Positions 21,355-33,425 of a stretch of DNA of 64,000 nucleotides are shown piece by piece. The stretch's first letter is position 1. Each line of letters starts with the position of its first letter. This DNA comes from Antedon mediterranea. Lineage: Eukaryota > Echinodermata > Crinoidea > Comatulida > Antedonidae. The position numbers and the translations under genes are program-made. A model generated the notes under the pieces. The model saw only the letters and a program-made list of their open reading frames with translations, was not told where the DNA came from and ran no database searches. Location: assembly GCF_964355755.1 (NCBI RefSeq), contig NC_092674.1, positions 13,645,001-13,709,000 of the forward strand, written 5' to 3'.

Positions 21355-22350
21355 GGTCGTGTTCGTACGGTGGTTAAAATAAGCGCTTATATTTCACCCA
21401 TGCCTCGGGTTATAACTTGAGCGTTGTTCGTACTTGAAATATTTAACCGCTTAAATGCTTAATCGACGAATCACAAACCGGAAATTACGTTTTAAGGTCA
21501 GTTGTCTTTACAACCTACGACCCCATTTTCGCACGCTAGTTTCGTGTTGTATATTTTTCACTCGCGATCTTTCTTTACAATAACAATTACTTGCTACCTT
21601 TTACACTGCTTATCCTTGCGACAAACCTTATGCCTCTTAACGCCGATAATCCTGCCGAAATATTCCTTCTCCTGACGACCATTATTTTACTCATTGACGA
21701 AGAATTTGAGCCATGTGACACGACGGAAACACCACCAACCAGCTAGGCCTACTAAGCGGTCTACACCAACAAGGACAGCACCAGCTGACGATCGCTCTCG
21801 AAGCGTGTATGGAAGAGCTTCGTAGGAGAAATGACGGGCCTAGGCAGCGAACATTTGTCAAAATTTGACACATTGCCTCTATCGGAGATTTATTATTCTC
21901 GAAGGCCGAGTATAATTGGGGCCTGTTCGTAGGGGTTGAAAATACCAGCTTATTTCCGATTTCCGTTCGCGTGATCCAATTAACTTTTGCCTCAGGCTAC
22001 AAAAAATTCGAGGCAAAATGTTCACCAAATTTGCAGGTTATTACAGCAATAATCCAATTATACTCGGCCTTCGAGGATAATAAATCTCCGATAGAGGCAA
22101 TGTGTCAAATTTAAGCGGTTAAATATTTCAAGTACGAACAACGCTCAATTTATAACCCAAGGCATGGGTGAAATTAAGTGCTTATTTTAACCACCGTACG
22201 AACACGACCTTGGATTATCGCTGAAATAACCTGCAAATTTGGTGAACATTTTGCCTCAAATTTTTTGTAGCCTGAGGCAAAAGTTAATTTGATCACGCGA
22301 ACGGAAATCGGGAATAAGCTGGTATTTTCAACCCCTACGAACAGGCCCCT
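21355..22350. mobile_element. Complex of overlapping inverted repeats (probable DNA-transposon remnants)
   Basis: Three inverted pairs interlock. Pair 1: 21355-21452 (GGTCGTGTTCGTACGGTGG...) with 22113-22212. Pair 2: about 21855-21918 (ACATTGCCTCTATCGGAG...) with 22050-22113. Pair 3: 21916-22037 (GGGGCCTGTTCGTAGGGG...) with 22227-22350. Pair 1 and pair 3 look like TIRs of two related elements, one inserted in or recombined with the other. A short frame starting MPLNADNPAEIF (21631 onward, about 37 codons) sits between the arms and may be a decayed N-terminus, but no family is recognised. Confidence 0.75.
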
Positions 22351-22360
22351 ATTTAACGTG

Positions 22361-22495
22361 AGCTTTTAGTACCCCGGCTAACCCGGGGTACTATAATTGC
22401 CTGTAATTGTTTTGACCCTGATCAGTCTTGTTGATGGGTAATTAACAGAACAGTGGCCATCAATCATGCAGGAAAGTATCTGGGTACTAAAAGAG
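22361..22495. repeat. Small inverted repeat with GC-rich hairpin
   Basis: TTTTAGTACCC at 22363-22373 pairs with GGGTACTAAAA near 22482-22492. Within it, AGTACCCCGG and CCGGGGTACT (22368-22392) form a tight hairpin. Part of the outer sequence (CCTATTTAACGTGAGC) recurs inverted near 26396-26415, so it is a dispersed repeat. Confidence 0.55.
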
Positions 22496-22509
22496 GCCAA
22501 GCCCACTTT

Positions 22510-23730
22510 GTTTGCCAACAGCCAATCACCGACAGCATCAGGTTTCAGTTACAGCATGTTTTAATGATTAGGTAATAGTTTGATTTCATGAAATAAATGA
22601 ATATTTATATAATAGCCTTTTCACGCCTTATAATTATTTAAGTAAGCCTTTATTTCCATGTTTCCTTTTCGATTTTGTACATTTTAACAACATTGTATGG
22701 GGGAGCTACAGAGTTCAACCTTAGATTGAGTAGTCAAGCGATCAACCAATTACAATTGAATAATTTAAATTTTATTAATTTACCAATGAAATACATAGCC
22801 TACTACAAATTGATTCTGAAATAAACTGGGATGGTGCGATGGGATTTGGTAGGGATGTCAAGAGGTACACCATCACATCAGACTCGGGCTGATGTATAGG
22901 CAGGGAGTTGTTATTAATAACAACTCCCTGGTATAGGTAGGCCTACAATTTTTGAGAATATGAGCGGGAAATTCAAATAAAATAATGTAGCCGTAGGGGG
23001 TGGTACCCATACGCTTCCCAAAAAGTGTTTGCGCTATATTAGTATATAGGACCAGATATATGAATTAATTAATAATACTAAACAATCTAAAAAATAAATC
23101 TTTTTATTTAAAAAAATGTAATTGAATGAATGTTAATAAACATAAACGAAACCCATATAAATAACAATCTTTTTTATTGTGTAATAACAAGTTGATGTTA
23201 TACGATATTATAATAGAGGGATTATGCCTCATTTTAGTTGTTTATGTTATTCTAAGAAAACTGCACATAGGCCTACATACATTATGTTCACTTTAGCACT
23301 CTAGTATTTTAAAACATTGATGACTAGCAATTATACACGCCCGGGCGGGTTTCCTATGTAGTTTTAAAACTTCACAGTACATTCCCGATCATGTGATAAC
23401 TCATTATCCAGATGCCCTAAAATGCACCCACCTCCCCAACACACACCCGCACTCGGGGATTTTTTAACTTATAATGTTAAACTTCCTGGTACAAATTCTA
23501 TTGCAAACCCCGGCTCTATGACGGTTTTCAAATGCAGTTAAAACATACCCCCAGTTCACATTACTCATGTGGTCATTGATACTAACCCCAGCAAATCACT
23601 AAGCCTCCAACTCATCTAACCTCTGCACACTGTGATTTTTTTTAATATATTTTAAAACCTTCCCAGTACAATTGTGGTCATACAATCACGAAATATTGTG
23701 CTACCTACATTTGAGAAAGTGTGCAATCCA
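22510..23730. other. Non-coding stretch with one perfect palindrome
   Basis: No exon seen. It contains the perfect 30-bp palindrome at 22901-22930 (arms CAGGGAGTTGTTATT). The rest is AT-rich with no recognised repeat. Confidence 0.35.
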
Positions 23731-23734
23731 TTAA

Positions 23735-24480
23735 AAAAATTGTGCTCCTCTTTGAGAAATTGTGCAATATGCAACATTCAGGAAATTGTGCTACCTTTTT
23801 GAGAAATAATTGTGCTAACCATTCGGGAAATTGTGCTACCCATTCGGGAAATTGTGCTACCTCTTTGAGAAATTGTGCTAACCATTCGGGAAATTGTGCT
23901 ACCTCTTTCAGAAATTGTGCTAACCACTCGAGAAATTGTGCTACCCATTCGGGAAACTGTGCTACCTCTTTGAGAAATTGTGCTAACCATTCGGGAAATT
24001 GTGCTACCTCTTTGAGAAATTGTGCATTCCATTCCGGAAATTGTGCTACCTCTTTGAGAAATTATGCAATCCATTCGGGAGATTTTGTGCTACCTCTTTG
24101 AGAAATTGTGCTAACCATTCGGGAAATTGTGCTACCTCTTTGAGAAATTGTGCTAACCATTTGGGAAATTGTGCTACCTCTTTGAGAAATTGTGCTAACC
24201 ATTCGGGAAATTGTGCTACCTCTTTGAGAAATTGTGCTAACCATTCGGGAAATTGTGCTACCTCTTTGAGAAATTGTGCTAACCATTTGGGAAATTGTGC
24301 TACCTCTTTGAGACATTGTGCTAACCATTCGGGAAATTGTGCTACCTCTTAGAGAAATTGTGCTAACCATTCGGAAAATTGTGCTACCTCTTTGAGAAAT
24401 TGTGCAATCCATTCCGGAAGTTGTGCTACCTCTTTGAGAAATTGTACGTACGGTATACCTATTTGAGAAATTGTGCTATC
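23735..24480. repeat. Minisatellite, alternating 21-bp units (42-bp higher order)
   Basis: About 35 units of 21 bp alternate between GAAATTGTGCTACCTCTTTGA and variants of GAAATTGTGCTAACCATTCGG. The alternating pair gives a 42-bp higher-order unit. Because 21 is a multiple of three, frames stay open on both strands and in more than one register; these repetitive frames (for example Asn-Cys-Ala repeats) are by-products, not genes. Units become irregular at both ends. Confidence 0.95.
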
Positions 24481-24631
24481 TTTTTCACATTTTTTCATCC
24501 CCTTCATAATCCATATTCCTATATCTTACCATGCACCAACTCATTCCAAAAGTTAAAGGATACAAGATACTGTGACGGGATTTAATATATGTGCCAACAA
24601 TACTTTATCGCATTATGCAGGTTCACATTTT

Positions 24632-25387
24632 TAGTCGCGTGGACGCGACTCTATAGTTCACTATGTCGGTCGGTCTGTCGGTCTGTCTGTCTGTCGGTCC
24701 GGTATCACTATGCATGTTATCGCTTTCTGACCTTATCTTGATATCAGTTTAATCTAGCTAAGTCAATTTTTCACAGTATATTCCTTATGGCCAGGAATCG
24801 ATGTGGTTATGTTTTCACGGTGCGCAATAAAAAATTACGCAGTCTACGCACGATTTAACGAAATCACGTTTTTAATTATATCTTCACAACCATGAATCAC
24901 AATTAAATAAAAGTTGGTACTCATAAATTTCAGGGCATAAATCATCATATGGCAATACAATTACGTGCGTAGCGAATTTAACGCATGCGTACGCGCGCTT
25001 AAAATTTTCAAAATGTATTTTCGATGAAATAAGAGTACGTTTCAGGCAATTTTAAGCGTTTACAAAATTGCCAGGAGTGCGCATATTTTTGCGCGCGCAC
25101 TGCGCGTTAAATGTTATTGCGCACTCTTTTTGCCCGATTTCTGTTTTCTTGACTTACTTTTCAACTAGAAATTACGTTATATGAGCACGTCAAAAGTGAC
25201 AGGCTACGCACGTGTAAATTAAAAAAATATAAATGTTTTTAAACATTTCAACATTTTTACACATGTTCAGTAATTTCGATCAGTATAGTTCACTATGTCG
25301 GTCGGTCTGTCGGTCTGTCGGTCTGTCCGGTATCAAAATGCATTGTAGCACGCGACTTAATTAATGGCTGTTGGCCTTGTTTTTTAA
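24632..25387 (+). repeat. Second long copy of the CGGT-array repeat
   Basis: Begins AGTCGCGTGGACGCGACT and CTATAGTTCACTATGTCGGT and ends GCACGCGACTTAATTAATGG, then a CCTTGTTTTTTA end. The body from TCACTATGCATGTTATCGC to ACACATGTTCAGTAATTTCG matches 9585-10155 with scattered differences. The CGGT array is shorter than in the first copy. Both share the CpG-rich ACGTGCGTAGCG / ACGCATGCGTACGCGCGC block. Confidence 0.8.
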
Positions 25388-26114
25388 CGGACAGGAATTT
25401 TTTAAGAATATATACTCTATAAAATTTAATTCAAATTAGGCCCATAATATATGTTTACATGGCAATTGTTAATTTTCAAATTAAAATAAATATATAACAT
25501 GCACATACAGATTGTATTCAGTGTATTAATTACAGTATCTGATTTTTTAGTTAATCGTTAAAATAATGATATCCTAGCCTATAACAAAAATGTTCCATCT
25601 GTAACATTAACAACCATTTTTTAATATTTACTTAGACCTAATCTATTGATTACAATTCAGGAGTTACAAATTAAGAGTTAACATTTTTGGTATCATTACT
25701 TCACACAACTTAGACAAACAAATGTCACATTAATGTGTAATAAAAACGGAAATATTATGTATTGAGAAAAAACATAAATATATATTTCCTCCATAAATGT
25801 GCATACAATTGGAGTATACTCAAGAAAAGGGGTTTATAATTGAGACATAAAGTAACTATTATATAAAATATGATTATAAAATACAGTATTTAATTGTTTG
25901 CTTAAAATTTGAAATAGTATTACTGTTATTATATGCCTATATATTTAATATTAGAGGGGTGGCAAATCCATAGAGATCATTTTGAGATCTCAGCTGAAGA
26001 ACATGAAATAGTTTATAAATATAGTTTTAATTTCAAAACAAAAGGTTTTGCTTTTCCAGCGATTTTAGTCTGGGTGCACAAAACACAAATTTTTAATTTA
26101 AACTCATCTCTACA

Positions 26115-26200
26115 ATTCATTCTTTGGTTCCCTGCTGTTAGATTAGAACTGACCTTGCTAACCACAAGGCCACTTGCATTCTTTAATTTTGTGTGCAAAA
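26115..26200 (-). repeat. Degenerate tRNA-like / SINE fragment
   Basis: The minus strand reads AGTGGCCTTGTGGTTAGCAA (A-box-like) then CAGTTCTAATC (B-box-like, one mismatch in GTTCGAATC). The spacing between boxes is much shorter than in a tRNA, so this is at best a deleted tRNA-derived SINE head. Confidence 0.25.
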
Positions 26201-28634
26201 AATGTACCCATGGTATAAAGGTGGTTTCTAAATACAATGAGTGACCAATTCCAAAATAGGCTGTGCATTGCAGCCAATCAGAAGCAAGGAAGGCTGAGCC
26301 TGGAAGATGAACAAGGTGTTACGTGATTTATTAATTGACTAAGACATTAATGACTGGCTTTAGGCAAAAATAAACAAGTAAGATGCCAGAGGCAAAAAGC
26401 TCACGCTAAATAGGGCTCGTTCTCCTAATGTAATATAGCTCGAATGAGAGAGTTGGAATATTTTTAGCCTACAGTAAAAGGCCTGGTAGTATCAATTCGC
26501 ATAGAGTCTACTACACTAGCTAGGTCAATTTTTAACTGGGCCGGATTGGCTAGTAGGTATCTTTCCTACTACCTGGTCTACTTGCTTGATGCAATTTTTT
26601 TAGAGTAAACTAGGCCTATTTAGGCCTACTTTAGACGATCGGGACACCATACGTGCGGACGACGATCGGACCTTGTTTTGCCTCAATATTTACAGCCGAT
26701 TTTGTAGAATTTAGGTTTAGATTGTTTAGGAGTTTGGTTGATAGGATGGGTTTTGGAATTCACTGAGTTTTGTTATTTATGGGCCAATCGTTTAGTAATA
26801 GGCTAGCTAGGCCCATGATGGACCCCCAATGTTTTAATGTAGCAGCCATCTGTCATCGTGGCATGGAATCCCTAGTCAGAATGGCTCTCACCCGTGAAAA
26901 AAAAAATGATTTAGGCTAGGCTAACCTAGTAGAGTACGTGAAGCCGATAATACGATCTGTCTGTACTATTCGAGGTATAAAAATAGTATATAATTTATGA
27001 CTCCGTAATCTGTACTAAATGTTGTATTTTATTAAATGTCAAATAAATGCTACTACTGTTATTATTACACTTTAGGCCTAGCTTAGAAAATCTACAAAAA
27101 AAATGTTTTTCACAATGATCGGGTGGTCGTCGTTTGACAGGGGAGAGAGATGTAAATTAGTTGACAAACGCAACGTCACGTACATGACGTTGCGAGTTTG
27201 GAATCCACTGATGACGTGATTTTACGAATATCTCATGAATATTAATGAGCTTCCCTAAGCTGCTGAAAAACACACTTTCCATGAATTTACCCCAAAATGT
27301 ATATGGAATTTAATTTTTTTAATTTCTCATTATTACTTCTTCATTCTGACATGTCTATAATTGTTATAATATTTTTATTTAATAAATAAACGATATTTAA
27401 AAGCAATTTTAAACCCAGAATCCCCCTTTAATCAAATTATGGCTAAACGTAGGCCTAGGTGGTTAAAAGAAGATTAGATCTTGTTTTAAATTGGAGAAGA
27501 AAATTAAAGAGTTTGGTGCTGTTAAGCCATCCATGGTTCAATGTTGTGTTATATTGATATTTGTACAGTATGTTATTTTTCAAGATGGACATCCATTATA
27601 CAGTGTATATCTCGATCGGAAAACATCTCTATTTGGGGCAAATCGTTGAACCTAAATTTGTTTTAATTGGCAATAAAAAAATAATAATCAAATTATCTAA
27701 CTCAATTTAATTAGTAAACAGGGTTACATCAGGTGGTTAAAATCAGTACCGAATGTACGAACCAACTTTATATACCATCGAGTAAACATTCTAGAAGTAA
27801 CGCGCAATTTACCGAATTTTGCCCTTACATTCATTTATATATAGATAACTGTGATTTATTTCACCTCCCTGGTATAACACATATCCTAGAAGTTGAAGGC
27901 AGTAGATTCATCTCATCTTCTATACCGTTCAATATTCCATTAAAACAATCTGATCAAAACGATCAAACTTATTTTGCAATGTTTACTTTGACCAGAGAAA
28001 AAATGTGGTATCACCAAAATAATAAAAAAATATCAGATCAGAGAATGTTCTTTTTGGATTAGTGTTTACGGTTATGAATCACTACATACTATTTAGACTA
28101 TAATTTTATTTTTTTCTGGGATAAGACATAAACAAAATATATTCGAATGAGCTACTTTGTTAGTTTAGGATAAATTAATTTTTTTTTTATTTTACAAAAA
28201 AAAATTACTTCCACAAGCACATAAACACAATAAAAACATATAGAAAACGTAAAAGACAGTTGATAATGGTGACACACAAATCGAAAATACGATAGGGATT
28301 TATATAAATTAATGTTTATAGGCCTAAATGATCATTTACTATCTAATTCAATTTGAGCGTATTCCTTGGGCTACTTCTTTGAAAGTTGGTAAAGAGATGG
28401 AAACTTGGCATTTGGTGGTCCCTGGACCTTAATTGACATACTTTATTTTAGTAATTTAATGTACTCCCAATGCTAAACAAATTAATCTGGTTGACTGAGG
28501 GTCGAGAAACTATAGGGATTAATATTAATTTTATTTTATAAATTATCTCATCTTCATAACTTTCTTCCTGTATAGGAAACATGTTCTACATAAACAAGTT
28601 ACAGTTTGGGAGTGGAGTTGTAATTTGTCATTAC

Positions 28635-28710
28635 AAAAAATCCTGACATATGACAGGACTTAAACCCAGAACCCTTGGATTGGTAGCTACAACTCGATCC
28701 ACTCCATCAA
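28635..28710 (-). repeat. Degenerate tRNA-like / SINE head
   Basis: The minus strand reads GGAGTGGATCGAGTTGTAGC, then GGGTTTAAGTCC, close to a B box (GGTTCGAATCC). No clean acceptor stem was found, so it is probably a tRNA-derived SINE fragment rather than a gene. Confidence 0.3.
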
Positions 28711-30339
28711 TCAAACAATCAGTGGTGTAAACAATAATGGAATTCTATAATATATAATATTCTATAATAATTCCTAGATGTCGAAAGGTTTAGTTGGAAA
28801 TTAAGTGCTCGTAATTTACTAAATTCAGAAAATACGGTAAAACTATAACAGTACACTTAGCATTTATTCATGATTCAACACACATGCATAAAGAGACACC
28901 GTGATATAGATTCATACATGTACACGTATAGGTCTATTGTTATAGAAGATTCACACAATGCTTAATACACAAGCTTCCCCGTCCTCTCGTGGTCCCATTA
29001 TCGGAATATTACAACCGTTCTTGTAGTTAGGCCCTTATGGCAACAAAATGTTAATTGTGGTACATTGTATAAGTTTAGATTTTCAATTATTTCAAATGTT
29101 CATAACTGAACAAGATCGGTTGGGACGGCTGTTAGACTTATAATACTAAATCCCTGGTCGGTTGCTTGATACGAATATTATAATTAGGTACTGTCCCACC
29201 CTAAAATTATTTAATTGTTGTAAGACAATATAGTGTGAGATACCATGCAAATAAACACAATTGTATATTTTGTTAATATTTGATTCAATGTTTCAACTTA
29301 GGGTTGATGATTGTCGTCAATTTTCTACTCACGCCGAATGAACTAGAATGATTGTGTGAATAATCTCGTTCTAAACATAGAGGAATATAATGTAGAAATA
29401 ACATACCTTCTATCTATTACCAATTGAACATAAAATCACAAAACGATTAAATCCAAATAATTGTATTTGAAAGTAGCTTGGGTAACGTTTATATACTTGA
29501 ATAACACTGTAAACTTACATAGAACTAAACTTGACTTGAACAATCTTGAGACAGGATAATATCCGCTAATAACCTCTGACTTGGACAAGATGGTAGCAGC
29601 AAATACTTATCCTGCGCCAATTCAACACATGTAAGATGAACTTCCTTAATAGTTCATTTAAGATGAAATAATTCATAATTGTAAACTTAATGGTTTTGCT
29701 CAGGAAGTGATGTTTAAAAAGGAAACATCTTACAGTAACAGATACTAAGCATGTTAACTATATGTTTTGCCTGTTTATCTTCAAGAATTGTGAATGTATG
29801 AATTGTTTAATGAATACAAAAAAATGATGAATTATGAAATGAATTGTATAGCATTGTCAAACCTATTAAAAAGTCAACCACTGATCTAGATGTCTGAATA
29901 ATAACACAAACAAGTATAGCCATCCATTAACAACATTTACATTCGGAATTAAACTGTAAAGTAAAGTATGTATTATCTTTGGATAATATAAACCCAGATT
30001 ATAGAATGGAGGCGTAAATATTTCCAACAATGAACTATTGTTCTTAAATATATTTTCGCGTAAAGTTCTTTCCTGTTACCGGAAATTTTGTCTATTAACA
30101 ATCTCCTACATTGTACTACCATGGAGCTCCATGATACTACAATGGGTACTGACATTATTGACGCATTCTCATGGGTAATCGATTATTTAACATTCGGTCA
30201 AAAAAGATAGGTACCTGAAACAAGATATACAAGAAGACATATGACATTCTATTTTCAATGCATTACACCCATTGTCTCATCCTCCAGATAGGATATCATA
30301 TAATATTGTTTTAATGTTGTATTTAGTACGTTTAAATAT

Positions 30340-30790
30340 AGGTGTCGAGTTGTATTCTATGTTATACCATTGCTCACATACAGGTGTCGAGTTGTATGCT
30401 ATGTCATACCATTACTCACATACAGGTGTCGATTTGTATTTTATGTGATGCAATTGCTGACATACAGGTGTCGAGTTGTATTCTATGTTATACCATTGCT
30501 CACATACATGTGTCGAGTTGTATTTTATGTTATACCATTGCTCACATACAGGTGTTGAGTTGTATTCTATGTCATACCATTGCTCACATACAGGTGTCGA
30601 GTTGTATTTTATGTCATACCATTGCTCACATACAGGTGTCGAGTTGTATTCTATGTCATACCATTGCTCACATACAGGTGTCGAGTTGTATTTTATGTCA
30701 TACCATTGCTCACATACAGTTGTGGAGTTGTATTCTATGTTATACCATTGCTCACATACAGGTGTCGAGTTGTATTCTATGTCGTACATG
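30340..30790. repeat. Minisatellite, 42-bp unit, about 10-11 copies
   Basis: Unit CAGGTGTCGAGTTGTATTCT plus ATGTCATACCATTGCTCACATA, 42 bp. Units alternate between TATTCTATG and TATTTTATG and between GTCATACC and GTTATACC. Several frames stay open across it on both strands because the unit is 14 codons; all are repeat artefacts. Confidence 0.95.
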
Positions 30791-31185
30791 TAATTATAAT
30801 TTACTAACAATTGTTCGTGCTATAGCGATTCAAGATTCCAGAAATTGTTCCACTTAAAATGGAACTTCATTTTGCATAATCAAGACAATAAAACTACAAA
30901 GAAAAATGCATCAGATTGCAAAAACGCTATATAGACCAAAGTTAAAATACTATTAATAGGCCAATGTTAAGATACTATTAAACATACTTGTAGATTGCAA
31001 AAACACCATAAGCAAATGTGAAACACTAATAAACGATTAAAAATAATAAAAAAATAAAAAAAATAAAAAATTACAGTATAAAGTTATCGGCGAACATTTG
31101 AACTATCTATACATTAATTGTACTAAATTTTTCGCGTATTTCACGTATCTCCTCCAAAACCACTGAACGGTACGTGCCCACATTT

Positions 31186-31390
31186 GGCATATTACTGTAT
31201 CTTCAATGACATCAAGTGAGCACAATGTGCAATTTCCATTGATAGCAAAATTGGCCCACTTGTATGTCCGACCATCTAAAGCTAGTGTGTTGGAGCGTAT
31301 AAATATTGGTACTATCAAGGAGATATTCCTAGGTGCAGTCTTAAATTCAGCATTATGAGTAAGTGAGGATTTTGCTTTCATATTCTTCAA
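31186..31390 (-). pseudogene. C-terminal remnant of a non-LTR retrotransposon RT protein
   Basis: A minus-strand frame contains RSNTLALDGRTYKWANFA, then CTLCSLDVIED. An arginine-rich helix followed by CxxC and an ED(T) motif is typical of the cysteine/histidine region at the C-terminus of many LINE ORF2 proteins. The H/C half of the motif is lost here. The homologous remnant at 46140-46690 retains more. Confidence 0.55.
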
Positions 31391-31870
31391 ATTGATGTGA
31401 TACTGTAATGTACAATCAACTGTACAATGTAATTGATTTTATGTTTTCATAGGATTATTATTGTAAGTCTACTTTACTTCCTTATAGGTATGACAATATG
31501 TGTTTTATTTTTCTTTTAAGCTTTGCCTGTTTTTTTTTTCTGCGAATTACTAGTATTTATAACAAAAATCAGTAAATATTGTTGCACTTTTAAAGCTGCC
31601 TTATATAAAGCTGTGAAACAAATACTATTTGGAGCATAAATGTGTTTCATTTTTTCTTTTACAATTACCACACTTCCGATATACCGGTACTAGAAAGATA
31701 ACAATGAGAGGTCTGTTATTATACTTTATATAACTTCCTTATATTATTCATATTGGAGCAATAATACACTGTGCTATTTAAAGATAGAAAACAAGCACTG
31801 CCTATTTCTGTATCACTGTTTGTTATTCACGATTGCATTATTTTTCTGAAGGTGTGTAAAGCAGAACAAT

Positions 31871-32023
31871 ATTTATTTTTGTTTATATCTTTGTTTATTT
31901 TGTGTTTTTGTAGTTTATTTTGTATTTTCTGTTTGTTTTGTCTGACGGTCGCTAATGATCAGCTGATGCTGGATGGACCACCCTCATAAAATATTGTTGA
32001 AATAAAAATAAATAAAAATAAAA
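31871..32023 (+). mobile_element. Short 5'-truncated retroposon with A-rich tail
   Basis: Present in copy A and absent at the matching point of copy B. It is flanked by direct repeats AACAAT (31865-31870 and 32024-32029). It ends in AATAAAAATAAATAAAAATA. The short 3' segment before the tail (GATCAGCTGATGCTGGATGG) looks like a LINE 3' end; the parent family was not identified. Confidence 0.75.
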
Positions 32024-33243
32024 AACAATGAATGTTTGCTTTATAAAACTTCCGGTTTGCTTGTTAGCATACCAGATAGATTTATTTGTTAAGAATAGAT
32101 AACATAGATAACAATGTTCATGTATTGTTTATAACTTTGTTACTAGCAAGAATATATTGTGGTTTATATAAGTTTAAGATAGAAAAACCAGCACTACATA
32201 GTTGTTGTATAATTTCATGATAATTTGCAGCTGTATAGCAAGAATCAATCACAACTGTATATTAGTTTTAATGTACAAGATTAACTTATTAAAAACAAAC
32301 GACATTGAGTTTAAACTAAATAGACAGGCATCATTAATTCTTACCAACGTTTTAAAGTAGCACTAAAGAGCAGACTCTTTTTAATCATTATTGGCAGTTT
32401 ATTGATATCTTACAATGGGCCTACGTTTAATGAATCGCAATTAAGGTGATTAACCCTTTATTTCTCTAGCTAGTTAACTTGGAACACCATATTTCACACA
32501 TTGTTAAAGTGTTTCTGTATTTATCGCGGTGGAAAAATTTCTAATTCATATTCCTATTTGCAGAAGCATTAATATCTTAAACGACGTTTTCTGTAGGTAT
32601 AGTTAATAACAAGAATAAGTGCTGATACTGCTAATATTCATTTGTCCATATGAAAAACATTAAAACATAAACAAAAATACATTATGAAACTGAATAATAA
32701 TAGCAATAACAATAATACAAGATACAATTTAAAACATATACAAAATGAAATCACTCATTGCCTGCCTTGTACGTATGTATAGGTCCTAAACAAATATGCA
32801 ATTTAGAGTATTAGAACTTGATTAGTTCATAAAAAGCGCTTTTTTTAATAGCCTACACCATACACTTTATTCGAAATAGACTAAATTCAAGACTGAAGGG
32901 GCGTTTATTCCAAGGAATGTTTTATGGGGAGAGGTGATGGGGCGGTTGCTTATTCAATTCTTATTTAAATAACCGTAATTGGTTCTATAGGCCTGGTGTA
33001 TATCTTCCTAGATATGTATGGATTTACGATTTTAAACGCACCAGCAGGCCTATAAATAAATAGGCCTAATAATATGCATATATAATACCTTATTATTTAT
33101 TTCAAATACAACACACATCCGAGACATACTTTATACAAATGAGACGTTTGGGCCTAAAACAGAAAACACGTTTTAGACGGCTTGCTAACGTAGCTAGTTA
33201 ATGCAGAGGCATTGGCTAGGGCTAGGCCTACCTCTTTTTATTT

Positions 33244-33312
33244 GGTGAATGATGAAAGGTTAAATATCAACTCGTCGTTGCCTCGTTGATATATAACCTT
33301 TCATCATTCACC
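33244..33312. repeat. 69-bp near-perfect hairpin
   Basis: Two 28-bp arms (GGTGAATGATGAAAGG plus TTAAATATCAAC, and its complement) differ at one position and enclose a loop of about 13 nt. The size and pairing are those of a small fold-back repeat or a microRNA-like precursor. No flanking target duplication was seen. Confidence 0.75.
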
Positions 33313-33357
33313 TCATGCCATTATTTGTACCATTACACGAATAAAAACGACTCTGCT

Positions 33358-33425
33358 CACTATCGGTCGGTTGGTCGGTAAACACTAACTTGAGCACGCG
33401 ACTGCAGCCATGTATATGACCTTGT
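33358..33425 (+). repeat. 3' fragment of the CGGT-array repeat family
   Basis: Reads TCGGTCGGTTGGTCGGTAAA, then GAGCACGCGACTGCAGCCAT, then ACCTTGTTAT. This matches the end of the first copy near 10170-10230. Confidence 0.65.

Larger units (their letters stand above)
25390..30335. other. 5 kb without a convincing gene
   Basis: AT-rich, with TAGGCCTA-type motifs around 26470-26650. Two tRNA-like patches are listed separately. An open frame of about 109 codons at 27733-28062, opening after an AG, has no recognised domain; it could be a terminal exon of an unknown gene but has no other support. Confidence 0.35.
31186..33135 (+). repeat. Duplicated segment, copy A (partner 46288-49845)
   Basis: Collinear with 46288-49845 in the same orientation. 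Shared landmarks include CTTCAATGACATCAAGTGAG, GATATACCGGTACTAGAAAG, AACTTGGAACACCATATTTC and GGTTCTATAGGCCTGGTGTA. Relative to B, this copy lacks about 670 bp (B 46510-47175), the 5S-derived SINE and the Penelope fragment. It has its own 153-bp retroposon (31871-32023). The left 200 bp is a LINE remnant. Confidence 0.88.

Noticed and set aside
23721-24412. Long repetitive frames on both strands, resembling a Cys/Asn- or Ser-rich protein
   Set aside because: They are forced by a 21-bp tandem repeat; several registers are open at once and no start context or splice signal supports them.
23735-24480. Possible CRISPR-like array
   Set aside because: The units are contiguous with no unique spacers and the genome is eukaryotic.
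25933-26244. A 103-codon open frame
   Set aside because: It crosses a tRNA-like SINE fragment; the apparent conservation of its middle comes from that repeat.
27733-28062. A 109-codon frame possibly a last exon
   Set aside because: The only splice support is a weak AG without a pyrimidine tract; no domain is visible, so it is mentioned only as unassigned.
30342-30857. Repetitive 171- and 132-codon frames
   Set aside because: They are by-products of the 42-bp minisatellite; four overlapping frames are open on both strands.
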